From Ignavibacteriaceae bacterium (GTDB lineage: Bacteria; Bacteroidota; Ignavibacteria; Ignavibacteriales; Ignavibacteriaceae), in assembly GCA_023229425.1 (NCBI GenBank), contig JALNZG010000004.1, forward strand, positions 124,001-188,000: a stretch of 64,000 bases of DNA, given 5' to 3'. Under the pieces are notes generated by a model. It was given only the letters and a program-made list of their open reading frames with translations, was not told the origin of the DNA and searched no databases. A program made the translations under genes and the position numbers. Positions 9,163-18,516 of this stretch are shown here, one piece after another (the stretch's first letter is position 1; every line of letters begins with the position of its first letter).

Positions 9163-10024
9163 CTAAAAGCTTTTGCAATTCTTTGGTATGATTTGGCGAA
9201 GAACCGCAGCATGAGCCGATGAAAATCGGATTCTTTTTTAAATACTTTTTTACTTCTTGTGAATAGTCTATCGGAGAAATACCGCAAGTAATGTTTTCAT
9301 GATTGAAAGCATCGCTTCCGCAGTTCAAATAAAATCCCCATGATTTATCTTTGTTTAGTTTCCGAAATACTTTTTGAAATGTCTTTGGTAAGATACAATT
9401 CAAACTAATTGCGAGCGGACTAAATTCTTCAATCGTTCTAATTACATCAAAGAGATTTTCCCCGCTTAATAACTTGAGCTTATTTGTAAAGAATAAACTC
9501 ATCACATAAGGAATTGAATTATTATTACAGAACTTAGCGACAAAAAGAATTTCATCTAAATGGCTCTGCGTTTCGTTCAAAATAAAATTGCAGCCGGAAG
9601 TTATAAGATATTCAATATGTTCTACATGATTGGCTTCGATTTCTTTTTTTGAAATCGTTCTTTTAACTTGATAACAATCTTCTGCCGGGGGATTTGATCC
9701 GGCAATTATAATTTGTTTATCTCCAACTGCCGTTTTGGCAAGTTTCACACTTTTTTGAACAAAGTCAAAACCACTAATTATTTCATTTGATTTTTTAATC
9801 GAAACTGGATTAGTGCGAAAAGTATTGGTTGTAATTATATCGGCGCCCGCTTTGATATATGCTTGATGCGCTTTAAGAACTTCTTTCGGATGTGTTAGAT
9901 TCGCCATTGACATCCAGAGTTGTGGATGCGATTTAATCCCTTTTTGTTGAAGAAGACTTCCCATCGCTCCATCAAGGAGAAGAGGCCGATTAATTCTTTT
10001 TGCAAACGAAAAAAACAAATCCAT
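9143..10024 (-). CDS. Homocysteine S-methyltransferase family protein
   Basis: This 293-residue barrel enzyme of the Pfam S-methyl_trans family transfers a methyl group to homocysteine to form methionine. It has the N-terminal LLLDGAMGS motif and the zinc-binding cysteines in SLNC and GSCCGSS. I start it at ATG 10024, one base after the upstream gene's stop and just before the conserved barrel start. An in-frame ATG at 10072 would add 16 residues inside the neighbour. It is closer to stand-alone MmuM/BHMT-like enzymes than to MetH because no cobalamin domain follows. The methyl donor is uncertain. Confidence 0.85.
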   Translation of the reverse strand: MDLFFSFAKRINRPLLLDGAMGSLLQQKGIKSHPQLWMSMANLTHPKEVLKAHQAYIKAGADIITTNTFRTNPVSIKKSNEIISGFDFVQKSVKLAKTAVGDKQIIIAGSNPPAEDCYQVKRTISKKEIEANHVEHIEYLITSGCNFILNETQSHLDEILFVAKFCNNNSIPYVMSLFFTNKLKLLSGENLFDVIRTIEEFSPLAISLNCILPKTFQKVFRKLNKDKSWGFYLNCGSDAFNHENITCGISPIDYSQEVKKYLKKNPIFIGSCCGSSPNHTKELQKLLDEKNSN

Positions 10025-10025
10025 A

Positions 10026-11171
10026 TTATTGTTTTGCTTTGGAATCAAAGTAGTTTGCCACTTCATTTTCAATTCGTTTTAAATCAATTTGCTGAACACA
10101 TTCTAAGCCATATGGACAAGATTTCTTCCAGCAAGGAGAACAAAATAAATCTTTGGGATAAAGTTTTACGCCGCGGTCATACAAATCAATTTCCGTCCAG
10201 CAGCTAAGTCCAAACCATGCAATGACATATTTTTTTAGAGCAATCGCAATATGCATTCCAAAAGAATCGCCGGTGATAATTAAGTCGGCGAGATTTTCAA
10301 AACATACTCCGCGTCGTAACCCCATAGTGGTTGGGGTATTGATAATCTTATCTCCAAACGGTTGTGCAATTTGCTCGTTTCGTTTTGTGTCTTCCGGTCC
10401 GCCGAATAAAAGAATTTTAAATTTTTTATGATTCAGTAATTGTTCGATAACCTGGATGTGTTGTTCAACGGTCATTTTTTTATTCGGGAAAAGATTTGAA
10501 CAGCCTGTGTTAAAACCAATCATCAAATCGTGCTGTTCAAGTCCAACTTCATTTTTATATTTTTGTTGGAACTCAAGTTCTTCATCAGAGAATTGATAAA
10601 CATAATCATTTCGTTCATAATCGAGTTCAAGAGTTTCAGAAAGATAATCTTGTCCGGTACGTTGATTCACTTTAAATTTTAAATGATTGTCCATTCCAAG
10701 TTGATAGTTATAAAAGGCGCCGTTGTTGAGTGGAATAATTTTGCCGTCTGTGTTAAGTCCAAATCCAAGTTTGTGTTTTGCGGAAACTGAATTCAACAGT
10801 GAAGCCGAGCGCTGCGATTTATCAATGTTGTAAGCGTACTCGAATTCCATTTGCTGAAGAATGGATAGTGATTCAAAATCATATTTGAAAACTTGATCGA
10901 CATAAGGATTGTTCATGAGAAGTTGATCAGCGGGTTTAAGCGTAATCCAAAAAATGGAAGATTCGGGAAACTTCTTCTTTATACTTTTCAACTGTGCGGT
11001 TGTCATTAACACATCGCCCATGGCATCAAGATTTATAATTAAAATTTTCTTTCCCATCGGTTTATTTTCTTTACATCCGTGTTCCCAGCAATTATGATCC
11101 GGGAAACATGGTTTATAACCGTTAAAATTTTTACAAGACGGAATCGGATAAAGTTTCTCTTTCTTCATCAT
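10026..11171 (-). CDS. Glycosyltransferase family 9 (heptosyltransferase-like) with Cys-rich ends
   Basis: This 381-residue GT9 protein probably adds a heptose or similar sugar to lipid A-core on the cytoplasmic face. The GT9 start ILIINLDAMGDVLMTTAQL lies at about residue 43. It is preceded by an unusual 40-residue extension with Cys13, 22, 28 and 33. The C-terminus has another set (Cys344, 347, 352, 358), as in several heptosyltransferases. The C-terminal nucleotide-sugar site shows ITGDSFGMHIA. It is the third of three adjoining GT9 genes, abutting the upstream one. Confidence 0.85.
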   Translation of the reverse strand: MMKKEKLYPIPSCKNFNGYKPCFPDHNCWEHGCKENKPMGKKILIINLDAMGDVLMTTAQLKSIKKKFPESSIFWITLKPADQLLMNNPYVDQVFKYDFESLSILQQMEFEYAYNIDKSQRSASLLNSVSAKHKLGFGLNTDGKIIPLNNGAFYNYQLGMDNHLKFKVNQRTGQDYLSETLELDYERNDYVYQFSDEELEFQQKYKNEVGLEQHDLMIGFNTGCSNLFPNKKMTVEQHIQVIEQLLNHKKFKILLFGGPEDTKRNEQIAQPFGDKIINTPTTMGLRRGVCFENLADLIITGDSFGMHIAIALKKYVIAWFGLSCWTEIDLYDRGVKLYPKDLFCSPCWKKSCPYGLECVQQIDLKRIENEVANYFDSKAKQ

Positions 11172-12191
11172 TTATGCTAAACCTATTTCGTTAATAAGAC
11201 TTTTAAATTTACTAAAAACTTCTTCAACTGAAATATCATTTACATTTTCAGTTAACGATTTAATTACACGGTTAGCAACACGATAGGGTTGCCAACTAAC
11301 GAAATTCCACTCAGGATTTGGAAAAAGAGCTAGTGTAGGAATACCTAATGCGGAGGCTATATGTACTGCGGAAGTATCAGGGGTAATCAAAAGTTTTGCA
11401 CATTGGATATAGGCTGCAAAGTGCTGAATTGATGTAAACATTCCTTGATTATATATTTTAAGTTTAAGAGCAGTGGCGATTTTTTCTTTGTGAATAAAAT
11501 CCTCTTCAGTAGAAAGAAGAATAATTGAAAAATTATTATTGTGGGCTTGGATCAATCGGATTAACGAAATCCATTTCTCATCACTCCAATAACGTATTTT
11601 TGCCCCAGCAGAAAGATTAATCATAATTAGGTGGTGATTTTCTGTTGGCATTAGCTCTGTCTGAACTTCTGCAAGTTCATCAGAACCTAAATAGAAGAAA
11701 GGCTTTATAAGATTTTCATCAACATCAAGTCCCAATTGCGCTAGAAAATTTTTCATTCTCTCAATGATATGCGTGTTTTCTTTTCGAAGCGGTTTGATTT
11801 TGTAATTGATAACTCGATTGTACTTTGTGAAATCATAACCAACTTTGATCCGCGCTTTTACAAATCTGAATAGCATAGCGCTTGTAGAAGACGGATTATC
11901 ATTGAAATCAAGCATCATATCATATTTTTCTTTTCGTATAAAGAAGAGTCTAAAATATAGAGAAAGATTCTTTTTAGAGTAGAAAACTTTAGTCAAATTA
12001 GGATTATACTTTATCACATCTTTGTTGGAAGGAAGCGTTAGTAAATGAATTTCGATTTTCGGGAATGTTTTTTTTAGTACTTCAAATACGAATGAGGTAA
12101 CAACTAAATCGCCGATCTTTCCTAAACGGACTATCATAATTTTACTGATCTTTTGAAAATCAATCTTGGTGTTGCAAGAATTATTAATCAT
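11172..12191 (-). CDS. Glycosyltransferase family 9 (heptosyltransferase-like)
   Basis: This is a 339-residue GT9 protein. The N-terminal domain begins IMIVRLGKIGDLVVTSFVF and the C-terminal donor-binding domain has the LLITPDTSAVHIASALG motif, normal for ADP-heptose:LPS heptosyltransferases. No membrane helix or signal is seen. It overlaps the upstream GT9 by four bases (ATGA) and abuts the downstream one, so the three are probably one operon making LPS core. The exact acceptor cannot be told. Confidence 0.88.
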   Translation of the reverse strand: MINNSCNTKIDFQKISKIMIVRLGKIGDLVVTSFVFEVLKKTFPKIEIHLLTLPSNKDVIKYNPNLTKVFYSKKNLSLYFRLFFIRKEKYDMMLDFNDNPSSTSAMLFRFVKARIKVGYDFTKYNRVINYKIKPLRKENTHIIERMKNFLAQLGLDVDENLIKPFFYLGSDELAEVQTELMPTENHHLIMINLSAGAKIRYWSDEKWISLIRLIQAHNNNFSIILLSTEEDFIHKEKIATALKLKIYNQGMFTSIQHFAAYIQCAKLLITPDTSAVHIASALGIPTLALFPNPEWNFVSWQPYRVANRVIKSLTENVNDISVEEVFSKFKSLINEIGLA

Positions 12192-13225
12192 GAGGTAATA
12201 GCTATCTTATTTTTAGAGATTATCGAATCCACTTTGGACAATACCCGTTCAACCGGTAAGTCTTTAAAACATTCATGATTTTTTGGACAGACAAGGAGAT
12301 TACATTCAATACAATCTAACTCACTAAGATTAATCCATTCATGTTTATTACCGAAGGGACCTTGTAAACGTGGACTAGTTGGACCGTGGAGACTGAGAAC
12401 CGGCGTTCCAACAGCGGTTGAAATGTGCATCGGTCCACTGTCATTAGCAATCACTAATTTTGATTTTTGCATCAAAGCGGCTCCTTCGCGTATAGTCGTC
12501 TTCGGTGCGAGGAATGAAGGACTTTTCATATTGCTTTGAATTGCAATTGCGTCTTGGTAATCTTCAGGTCCCCAAAGAATAAGAAATTTTGCATGATACT
12601 TTTCATTTATCGCATCGGCTATCTCTGCAAATTTAGACGCGTCACATTTCTTCGATTCCCATCCGCCGCTTGGGCTAAGCACAACTATAAAATCTTTCCC
12701 ACTAAAATTATGTATAAAAAAATCTTTTGCGAAAGAGATGTCTTTTTCATCCAACCCAAAATGAAGATTACTGGATTCTGTTTTTATTCCAATGCTTTTT
12801 AAAAATTCAATATGAAGCTGCGCTGCATGATATTTGTTGCGTTCTTCCGGACCAAATAAATTATACGCATAGGTTCTTCCACGGTAAGGAAATCCGGCGC
12901 GGTATTTCGCACGGCTTAAATAAGTTATCATCGCCGTTCTTGGATTCGAGTAAAAATCTAAAACTAAATCATATTTGTTGGAAAAAACTTTTGCAATGGT
13001 TTTTAATCCGGCAAAAGTATCATCCCTTTTATAGAGAATAATATCATTTAAAAATGAAAGTTTTTCTAATGCAGCTTTGCTCGGTGGCTCGGTTAGGTAA
13101 TCAATTTTAGCGTTAGGGAATTCTTTTAATAAATTATCAAAAACAACTGTTGAAAGAACAACATCTCCAATACCGCGCAGCTTGATGCAGAGGATTCTAT
13201 TTATTTTACTTTTGTCTAAACTCAT
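12188..13225 (-). CDS. Glycosyltransferase family 9 (heptosyltransferase-like)
   Basis: This 345-residue GT9 protein is the first gene of the minus-strand run. It shows the ILCIKLRGIGDVVLSTVVF start, a LSPSGGWESKK phosphate-binding loop and the donor-site motif LVIANDSGPMHISTAVG. A C-terminal cysteine set (LDCIEC, VCPKNHEC) resembles that of the third GT9 gene. About 104 AT-rich bases separate it from the divergent prmC and should hold promoters for both. I could not single out a convincing one. Confidence 0.9.
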   Translation of the reverse strand: MSLDKSKINRILCIKLRGIGDVVLSTVVFDNLLKEFPNAKIDYLTEPPSKAALEKLSFLNDIILYKRDDTFAGLKTIAKVFSNKYDLVLDFYSNPRTAMITYLSRAKYRAGFPYRGRTYAYNLFGPEERNKYHAAQLHIEFLKSIGIKTESSNLHFGLDEKDISFAKDFFIHNFSGKDFIVVLSPSGGWESKKCDASKFAEIADAINEKYHAKFLILWGPEDYQDAIAIQSNMKSPSFLAPKTTIREGAALMQKSKLVIANDSGPMHISTAVGTPVLSLHGPTSPRLQGPFGNKHEWINLSELDCIECNLLVCPKNHECFKDLPVERVLSKVDSIISKNKIAITS

Positions 13226-13329
13226 TTAACTTCTTAAAAAGGGAATACTTTCTTATTTTGAACATGAACAGAAAAAAAATTTGTTGCAATTTACAATTTT
13301 TCAAATTCAATTGAATAAAAATTTTACGT

Positions 13330-14184
13330 ATGCATACCATTCTTGAACTCTTAAATTTAACTACAAATTTCTTTGAACAAAAGGGAATTGACTCCGCGAG
13401 GTTAAACGCCGAACTGTTGTTAGCCGAAATATTAAAATGTAAAAGATTAGATCTCTATCTAGCGTTTGATAAACCTGTTAAAGAAGAAGAGGTTGATAAT
13501 TACCGGGGATTCGTGAAGCGGCGGGGAAATCGTGAACCGCTACAATATATTTTAGGATATGTTGAATTTTATGGACTTACCTTTTCTGTAAATAAAGACG
13601 TTTTAATTCCGCGCCAGGAAACCGAAATTCTGGTTGAAACAATACTTAATTCAACTGATAAAGAAACTCAATTAAATATTTTAGATATAGGAACTGGAAG
13701 CGGTATTATCGCGGTTACGTTAGCTAAACATCTTCCGAATGTGAAAATATTTGCTGTTGATAAAAGTTCTGAGGCGCTTACCGTTACTAAACAAAATGCA
13801 GAAACACATAATGTGTCGCAGAGAATCACTTATTTGCAAAATGACGTCTTAATTTCATCTTTACCTATCGATGGAAAGTTGGACATCATTGTTTCCAATC
13901 CGCCCTATGTTTCTCAGCTCGAATTTCATTCTCTGCAAAAAGAAATTATTGCGCATGAACCGGACTTTGCCGTAACAGATTTTTCTGACGGCTTGACATT
14001 CTATCGAAAAATAATTGAATCATCTAAAAAATATTTAAATGAAAACGGGAAAATATTTTTTGAATTAGGAGCCGGGCAATCGGCTCAAGTTAAATCACTT
14101 TTTGAATTGCATAATTTTTCTTCGATTGAAATTAGGAAAGATTATTCCAACATTGACCGCGTTATAAAAGGGGAATGGAAATGA
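13330..14184 (+). CDS. prmC: Peptide chain release factor N5-glutamine methyltransferase
   Basis: PrmC methylates the Gln of the GGQ motif in release factors RF1 and RF2. The protein has 284 residues, a normal length. An N-terminal helical domain (1-75) is followed by the SAM-binding LDIGTGSGIIAVTLA and the substrate-binding SNPPYVS motif. The segment PLQYILGYVEFYGL is also family-typical. It is first in a plus-strand run and overlaps dtd by four bases (ATGA). Confidence 0.95.
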   Translation: MHTILELLNLTTNFFEQKGIDSARLNAELLLAEILKCKRLDLYLAFDKPVKEEEVDNYRGFVKRRGNREPLQYILGYVEFYGLTFSVNKDVLIPRQETEILVETILNSTDKETQLNILDIGTGSGIIAVTLAKHLPNVKIFAVDKSSEALTVTKQNAETHNVSQRITYLQNDVLISSLPIDGKLDIIVSNPPYVSQLEFHSLQKEIIAHEPDFAVTDFSDGLTFYRKIIESSKKYLNENGKIFFELGAGQSAQVKSLFELHNFSSIEIRKDYSNIDRVIKGEWK

Positions 14185-14639
14185 AAGCGTTAGTTCAGCG
14201 GGTGAGTGAAGGTTCTGTCGTAATTGAAAGCGATAATTACATGATGGAAATAGGGAAAGGTCTTGTGCTTCTTCTCGGAATAAAAACAACCGATACAATT
14301 GATGACATTAATTTTGTGGCAGATAAATGCTGCAACTTGCGCATCTTTGAAGACGAAAATGATAAAATGAATCTTTCAGTAAAAGATATAAACGGAGAAA
14401 TATTAGTTGTTTCTCAATTTACTTTATATGGAGATGCGCAAAAGGGAAACCGTCCGGGCTTTATTGATGCGGCTAAACCGGAGATAGCAATTCCATTATA
14501 CGAAAAATTTATTAAAAGACTAAAGCATAATTTGGGTGAAACAAAAATTAAAACCGGAATATTCGGTGCAATGATGCAAGTGAAAATAGTTAATGATGGT
14601 CCCGTTACTATTATGGTGGAATCTAAAGTGAAACAGTAA
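14181..14639 (+). CDS. dtd: D-aminoacyl-tRNA deacylase
   Basis: DTD hydrolyses D-aminoacyl-tRNAs (for example D-Tyr-tRNA) and so protects translation. The protein has 152 residues and the two signature segments: SQFTLYGD near the middle and NDGPVTIMVES near the C-terminus. I use ATG 14181, which overlaps the prmC stop as ATGA. An ATG two codons upstream is possible, but the family start (KALVQRVSEGSV) fits the later one. Confidence 0.95.
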   Translation: MKALVQRVSEGSVVIESDNYMMEIGKGLVLLLGIKTTDTIDDINFVADKCCNLRIFEDENDKMNLSVKDINGEILVVSQFTLYGDAQKGNRPGFIDAAKPEIAIPLYEKFIKRLKHNLGETKIKTGIFGAMMQVKIVNDGPVTIMVESKVKQ

Positions 14640-14640
14640 A

Positions 14641-15558
14641 ATGGAAAAATCAGGTCATCATATTCTTTTTCTTTTTCTTGACGGTGTAGGAATCGGAAAG
14701 AAAGATTATGAGTGGAATCCGTTTTTCAAATATGGTTTTCAAACATTTGGAAAAATATTTGGTGAAATTCCGCATCTTGAAAATCAATTTTTAACAAACG
14801 GAAAAATATTTCTTTCCCCGGTTGATTCTTTAATGGGAATAGAAGGACTTCCACAAAGCGGCACGGGGCAAACATCTATTTTTTGTGGAGTAAAAGCCCC
14901 GCAAATTATTAATCAGCACTTCGGACCATTCCCGTATTCAACGCTTATCCCGATAATTAAAGAAGAAAACATTTTCAAATATTTTTTTGACAAAGATGAA
15001 AAAGTGATGTTTGCAAATGCTTATCCTCAATTATTTTTTGATTATATAAATTCCGGTAAAAAGCGATTAAGCGTTACAACCTTAAGCTGTACGCTAAATG
15101 GAATGCATCTTAACGGTTATGATGATGTGGTGACGGGCAATGCTCTTACGGCAGAAATCACCAATGCGCGGTGGAATAAAAAACTGGGATACGATCTTCC
15201 AATAATATCAGCGAAACTTGCGGCGGAAAATCTACTTAATATTTCTTACAAAAATTCTTTCACAGCATTTGAGTATTTTTTGACCGATCATCTCGGACAC
15301 GGAAGATATGATGAGGACACAGAATCAACACTCAAAACTCTTGATGAATTTCTTTATACGATTTTTACTCAATTTGATGAAGAAAAACTTTCGATCATTC
15401 TTTGTTCAGATCATGGGAATTTTGAAGACCTCTCAGTGAAAACACATACTAAAAATCCGTCTTTGTTGATAACGGCAGGTAGAAAAGCGAAAATCATTTC
15501 AGAAAGTATTTTCGACTTATCCGATATTAAAAATGCAATTCTAAAAAATCTATGTTGA
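14641..15558 (+). CDS. Alkaline-phosphatase-superfamily metalloenzyme (phosphoglycerate-mutase/phosphopentomutase-like)
   Basis: This 305-residue cytoplasmic protein has the core metal-binding pattern of the alkaline phosphatase/iPGM superfamily. It shows FLDGVGIG at the N-terminus, a nucleophile loop SGTGQTSIFCG, DHLGHG near residue 220, and a C-terminal CSDHGNFED followed by THTKNP. Two metal ions and a phospho-enzyme intermediate are expected. It is too short for a full iPGM (about 500 residues) and lacks that enzyme's inserted domain. The substrate is unknown. It starts one base after dtd and overlaps comEC by seven bases. Confidence 0.8.
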   Translation: MEKSGHHILFLFLDGVGIGKKDYEWNPFFKYGFQTFGKIFGEIPHLENQFLTNGKIFLSPVDSLMGIEGLPQSGTGQTSIFCGVKAPQIINQHFGPFPYSTLIPIIKEENIFKYFFDKDEKVMFANAYPQLFFDYINSGKKRLSVTTLSCTLNGMHLNGYDDVVTGNALTAEITNARWNKKLGYDLPIISAKLAAENLLNISYKNSFTAFEYFLTDHLGHGRYDEDTESTLKTLDEFLYTIFTQFDEEKLSIILCSDHGNFEDLSVKTHTKNPSLLITAGRKAKIISESIFDLSDIKNAILKNLC

Positions 15559-17957
15559 AGCATTATCCTTTAATCAGTATAACAATCGGATTTGTTTTTG
15601 GAATAATTGTCCAATCTGTTTTTCAAATTGGTTTATATATCCTTGGGTTTGCTTTTCTTTTTTCAATTGCTTCTTCAGTTATTTTGATGAAGATATTTAA
15701 AACAAAGATTGTGGAAATTCCTTCCTTCACTTATTCCTTATTTCCAGTTTTCCTTTTCGGAATGCTTTTGTTTTATTTCCAAAATAAAGATGAAGTTCAT
15801 TATCCTGTTGAAGAGCAATTTGTAAGAGATATTAAAATGGTTGGACGAATTTCAGATATTGAGATGAAACGAAAAAATGATTTTAAATTTAAACTTGTTA
15901 CTGATTCAATTATAACTGCAACTAAAAAAGTAACGGGAAAGTATGTCATTATTTGTCGTGTTAAAGCCGGAGAGATAAATGAATTCTTAAATCTCTACAA
16001 AAAACTTAATCCAGGAAATGTGGTATCGATAAAAGGAGTGTACAATAAAGGGAAGAATACTCGCAATCCGGGAGAATTTGATTATCGGACATATTTATTG
16101 AAGAAAGGAATAACGGGATTTCTTTCAGTTAAAAATCCAAAAGATGTTGAGATACTTCGTTCTACTATTTCTCCTTTTCCTTCATTGATTTTTTCAGTAA
16201 GAAAAAGTATTGCTGAAAAAATTGACGAGTTGCATAAACCGCAGGCTGTTGGATTAATAAAAGGATTGCTACTGGGAGATAAAAGTGAAATTGATAATGA
16301 AACTAAAATGGAGTTTATAAATTCCGGTGTTGCACATGTTCTTGCGGTCTCCGGGCAGCAAGTAGGTTTTATTGCAGTCATATTTATCATCTTGTTTGGA
16401 AGAGTAAATATTTATCTCCGCACAGCCTTAACAGTGGTTACACTCATTCTCTTTTTATTGATTACGGGATTTCAGGCAGCCGTATTGCGTGCCACAATAA
16501 TGGCATTTGTAGTATTTGCAGCTTCTTTATCTAACAGAGAATTTAATGCATGGAACTCAATTGCTATAGCTGCATTAGTAATTTTAGTGATGGATGTGAA
16601 TCAGCTCTTTGATCCAGGATTTCAATTATCGTTTGTTGCCGTTTTGGCAACCATTGGGCTCTACCCATATTTTTCAAATTGGATGAAAGGATTAAATTTG
16701 AAAAATAAATTTGCCAAATCGCTTTTGGTGATGTTCTTCATGTCAGTGGCGGCACAGATTGGAGTGCTTCCTTTCACAAATTATTATTTTGGAAAAATTT
16801 CAATTATTGCGTTGATTTCAAACCTTTTTGTTATTCCGGGAATTTCAATAATTCTTGCTAACAGTTTGTTAACATTATTTGTTTCGACTGTTTCACTTCA
16901 AGCTGCCGACATTTTTGCCTCGGCTGGAAATGGATTAATTGCTTTCCTTTATTGGTTAATAAAAATATCAGCGACACAAGATTTTTCTTTTATTCGCGTA
17001 CCAAATTTTACTTTGCTAGATTCATTTATCTTTTATGGTTTTCTCTTCTTCTTGATCTTTACTTTGCGTTATATGAAACAGATGTTTACAAAGTTGCTTT
17101 TAATTTTTATAGTTGCAATCAACATCGTTGTTTTTTGCTCACTTGATAACAAAGATATTTTACCGGATGGTAAGCTTTCAGTAATGATGATTGATGTCGG
17201 GCAAGGGGATGCCTTTCTTATAAAACTCCCAAACCGCAAAACTATTTTAGTTGATGCGGGAAGTTCACAATTTAATTATGATAACGGTGCACGCGTGATC
17301 ATTCCCTTGCTTGATTATCTTGGAATCTCACAAATTGATTACGGAATGATTTCTCATATGGATAACGACCACTTCGCCGGCTTTGTATCGCTTGTTGAAG
17401 AAAAAAGAATTAAAGAAATTTTCAAACCGGATATTGACTCAACCGATAAAAACGATTTCAATTATGAACAATGGCTCACCATTCATAATATCGCTCCACA
17501 ATATTATCGTAACAAAGTTTTGGGTGACGCTGATTGTAAAATTTACTCGCTGGTAGATACTCATCAACCGCCGCTCAAAAACAATAAAATCAATGACCGC
17601 TGCGGTATTCTTAAAATTGTTTATGGAAAAACTTCATTTCTTTTTGTCGGTGATGCACATATAAAAATGGAAAATTATTTAACTTCTCATTGGAGAAATT
17701 TTCTAAATAGTGATGTATTAAAGATCGGACATCACGGAAGCAAGACAAGTTCCGGAGAAAATTTTCTTAATTTTATTACGCCAAATATTAGTTTAGTTAG
17801 CGTTGGCGAGCAAAATAAATTTGGTCATCCATCGCAAGTTGTTTTAGAACGATTGAATAAACTTCATTCGCAAATCCTCCGAACGGATGATGAAGGAGCG
17901 ATAATATTACAATCAGATGGAAATCAAATTAAAAAGATAGATTGGAAAAACATTTAA
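15552..17957 (+). CDS. comEC: ComEC/Rec2-family DNA-uptake channel protein
   Basis: This is an 801-residue inner-membrane protein. N-terminal TM helices and a soluble OB-like domain (about 60-200) precede the multi-spanning Competence domain (about 215-510), which has the conserved SGVAHVLAVSGQQVGF. A C-terminal metallo-beta-lactamase-like domain (about 535-795) shows DVGQGDAF, H602/D604/D606/H607 in SHMDNDHFAG and KIGHHGSKTSSG. ComEC carries single-stranded DNA across the inner membrane during natural transformation, and the C-terminal domain is a likely nuclease. No other competence genes are in the window. Confidence 0.93.
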   Translation: MLKHYPLISITIGFVFGIIVQSVFQIGLYILGFAFLFSIASSVILMKIFKTKIVEIPSFTYSLFPVFLFGMLLFYFQNKDEVHYPVEEQFVRDIKMVGRISDIEMKRKNDFKFKLVTDSIITATKKVTGKYVIICRVKAGEINEFLNLYKKLNPGNVVSIKGVYNKGKNTRNPGEFDYRTYLLKKGITGFLSVKNPKDVEILRSTISPFPSLIFSVRKSIAEKIDELHKPQAVGLIKGLLLGDKSEIDNETKMEFINSGVAHVLAVSGQQVGFIAVIFIILFGRVNIYLRTALTVVTLILFLLITGFQAAVLRATIMAFVVFAASLSNREFNAWNSIAIAALVILVMDVNQLFDPGFQLSFVAVLATIGLYPYFSNWMKGLNLKNKFAKSLLVMFFMSVAAQIGVLPFTNYYFGKISIIALISNLFVIPGISIILANSLLTLFVSTVSLQAADIFASAGNGLIAFLYWLIKISATQDFSFIRVPNFTLLDSFIFYGFLFFLIFTLRYMKQMFTKLLLIFIVAINIVVFCSLDNKDILPDGKLSVMMIDVGQGDAFLIKLPNRKTILVDAGSSQFNYDNGARVIIPLLDYLGISQIDYGMISHMDNDHFAGFVSLVEEKRIKEIFKPDIDSTDKNDFNYEQWLTIHNIAPQYYRNKVLGDADCKIYSLVDTHQPPLKNNKINDRCGILKIVYGKTSFLFVGDAHIKMENYLTSHWRNFLNSDVLKIGHHGSKTSSGENFLNFITPNISLVSVGEQNKFGHPSQVVLERLNKLHSQILRTDDEGAIILQSDGNQIKKIDWKNI

Positions 17958-17970
17958 CAAATTATTTTTC

Positions 17971-17992
17971 GTAGCGCAGAATTCATTCTGCA
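17971..17992. repeat. Intergenic palindrome between comEC and purE
   Basis: A perfect 7-base stem (GCAGAAT and ATTCTGC) with a 2-base loop lies at 17976-17991 in the 64-base gap. No T-run follows, so a rho-independent terminator is unlikely. The form (palindromic, intergenic, more GC-rich than its surroundings) suggests a dispersed repeat or an mRNA stem. Confidence 0.45.
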
Positions 17993-18021
17993 CGTAATAT
18001 TCAATTAAAAAAGAGGAAATT

Positions 18022-18516
18022 ATGAAAACACAAAAACCAATTGTCGGTGTAATTATGGGAAGTGATTCCGATTTACCGGTAATGAAAGAAGCAACCGATG
18101 TTTTACAGCAATTTAAAATTCTATTTGAAGTAAAAGTGATTTCGGCTCACCGCTCACCGGAAATATTAGCAAGTTTTGCAAGCGCAGCGCAAAAGCGAGG
18201 GATGAAAATAATTATTGCAGGCGCCGGTGGGGCAGCACATCTGCCCGGTATTACGGCGGCTTATACTCCGCTGCCGGTAATTGGTATTCCAGTGAAATCA
18301 AAATCATTAGATGGATTGGATTCACTGCTTTCAATAGTGCAAATGCCTGCTGGAGTTCCGGTTGCAACTGTTGGAATTAATCAAGCTAAGAATGCGGGTT
18401 TATTAGCTGTGCAGATGCTTTCACTAAGTGACGGTAATCTTATGAAAAAAATGGTCGCTTATAAAAAAGTATTAAGTGAAGAATCTCAAAAGAAAAATGA
18501 AAAACTTAATTTATAA
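18022..18516 (+). CDS. purE: N5-carboxyaminoimidazole ribonucleotide mutase
   Basis: PurE (class I) converts N5-CAIR to CAIR in purine synthesis. It has 164 residues, with the phosphate-binding GSDSDLPVMKEA, SAHRSPE with the catalytic His, and GAGGAAHLPG. A good ribosome binding site (AGAGGAAA) lies just upstream. Its partner purK is not in the window. The 3' end overlaps the convergent gatA by 11 bases. Confidence 0.95.
   Translation: MKTQKPIVGVIMGSDSDLPVMKEATDVLQQFKILFEVKVISAHRSPEILASFASAAQKRGMKIIIAGAGGAAHLPGITAAYTPLPVIGIPVKSKSLDGLDSLLSIVQMPAGVPVATVGINQAKNAGLLAVQMLSLSDGNLMKKMVAYKKVLSEESQKKNEKLNL

Noticed and set aside
10025..10072. Longer N-terminus of the homocysteine methyltransferase from ATG 10072
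   Set aside because: It would overlap the upstream GT9 gene by 47 bases and add residues not typical for the family.
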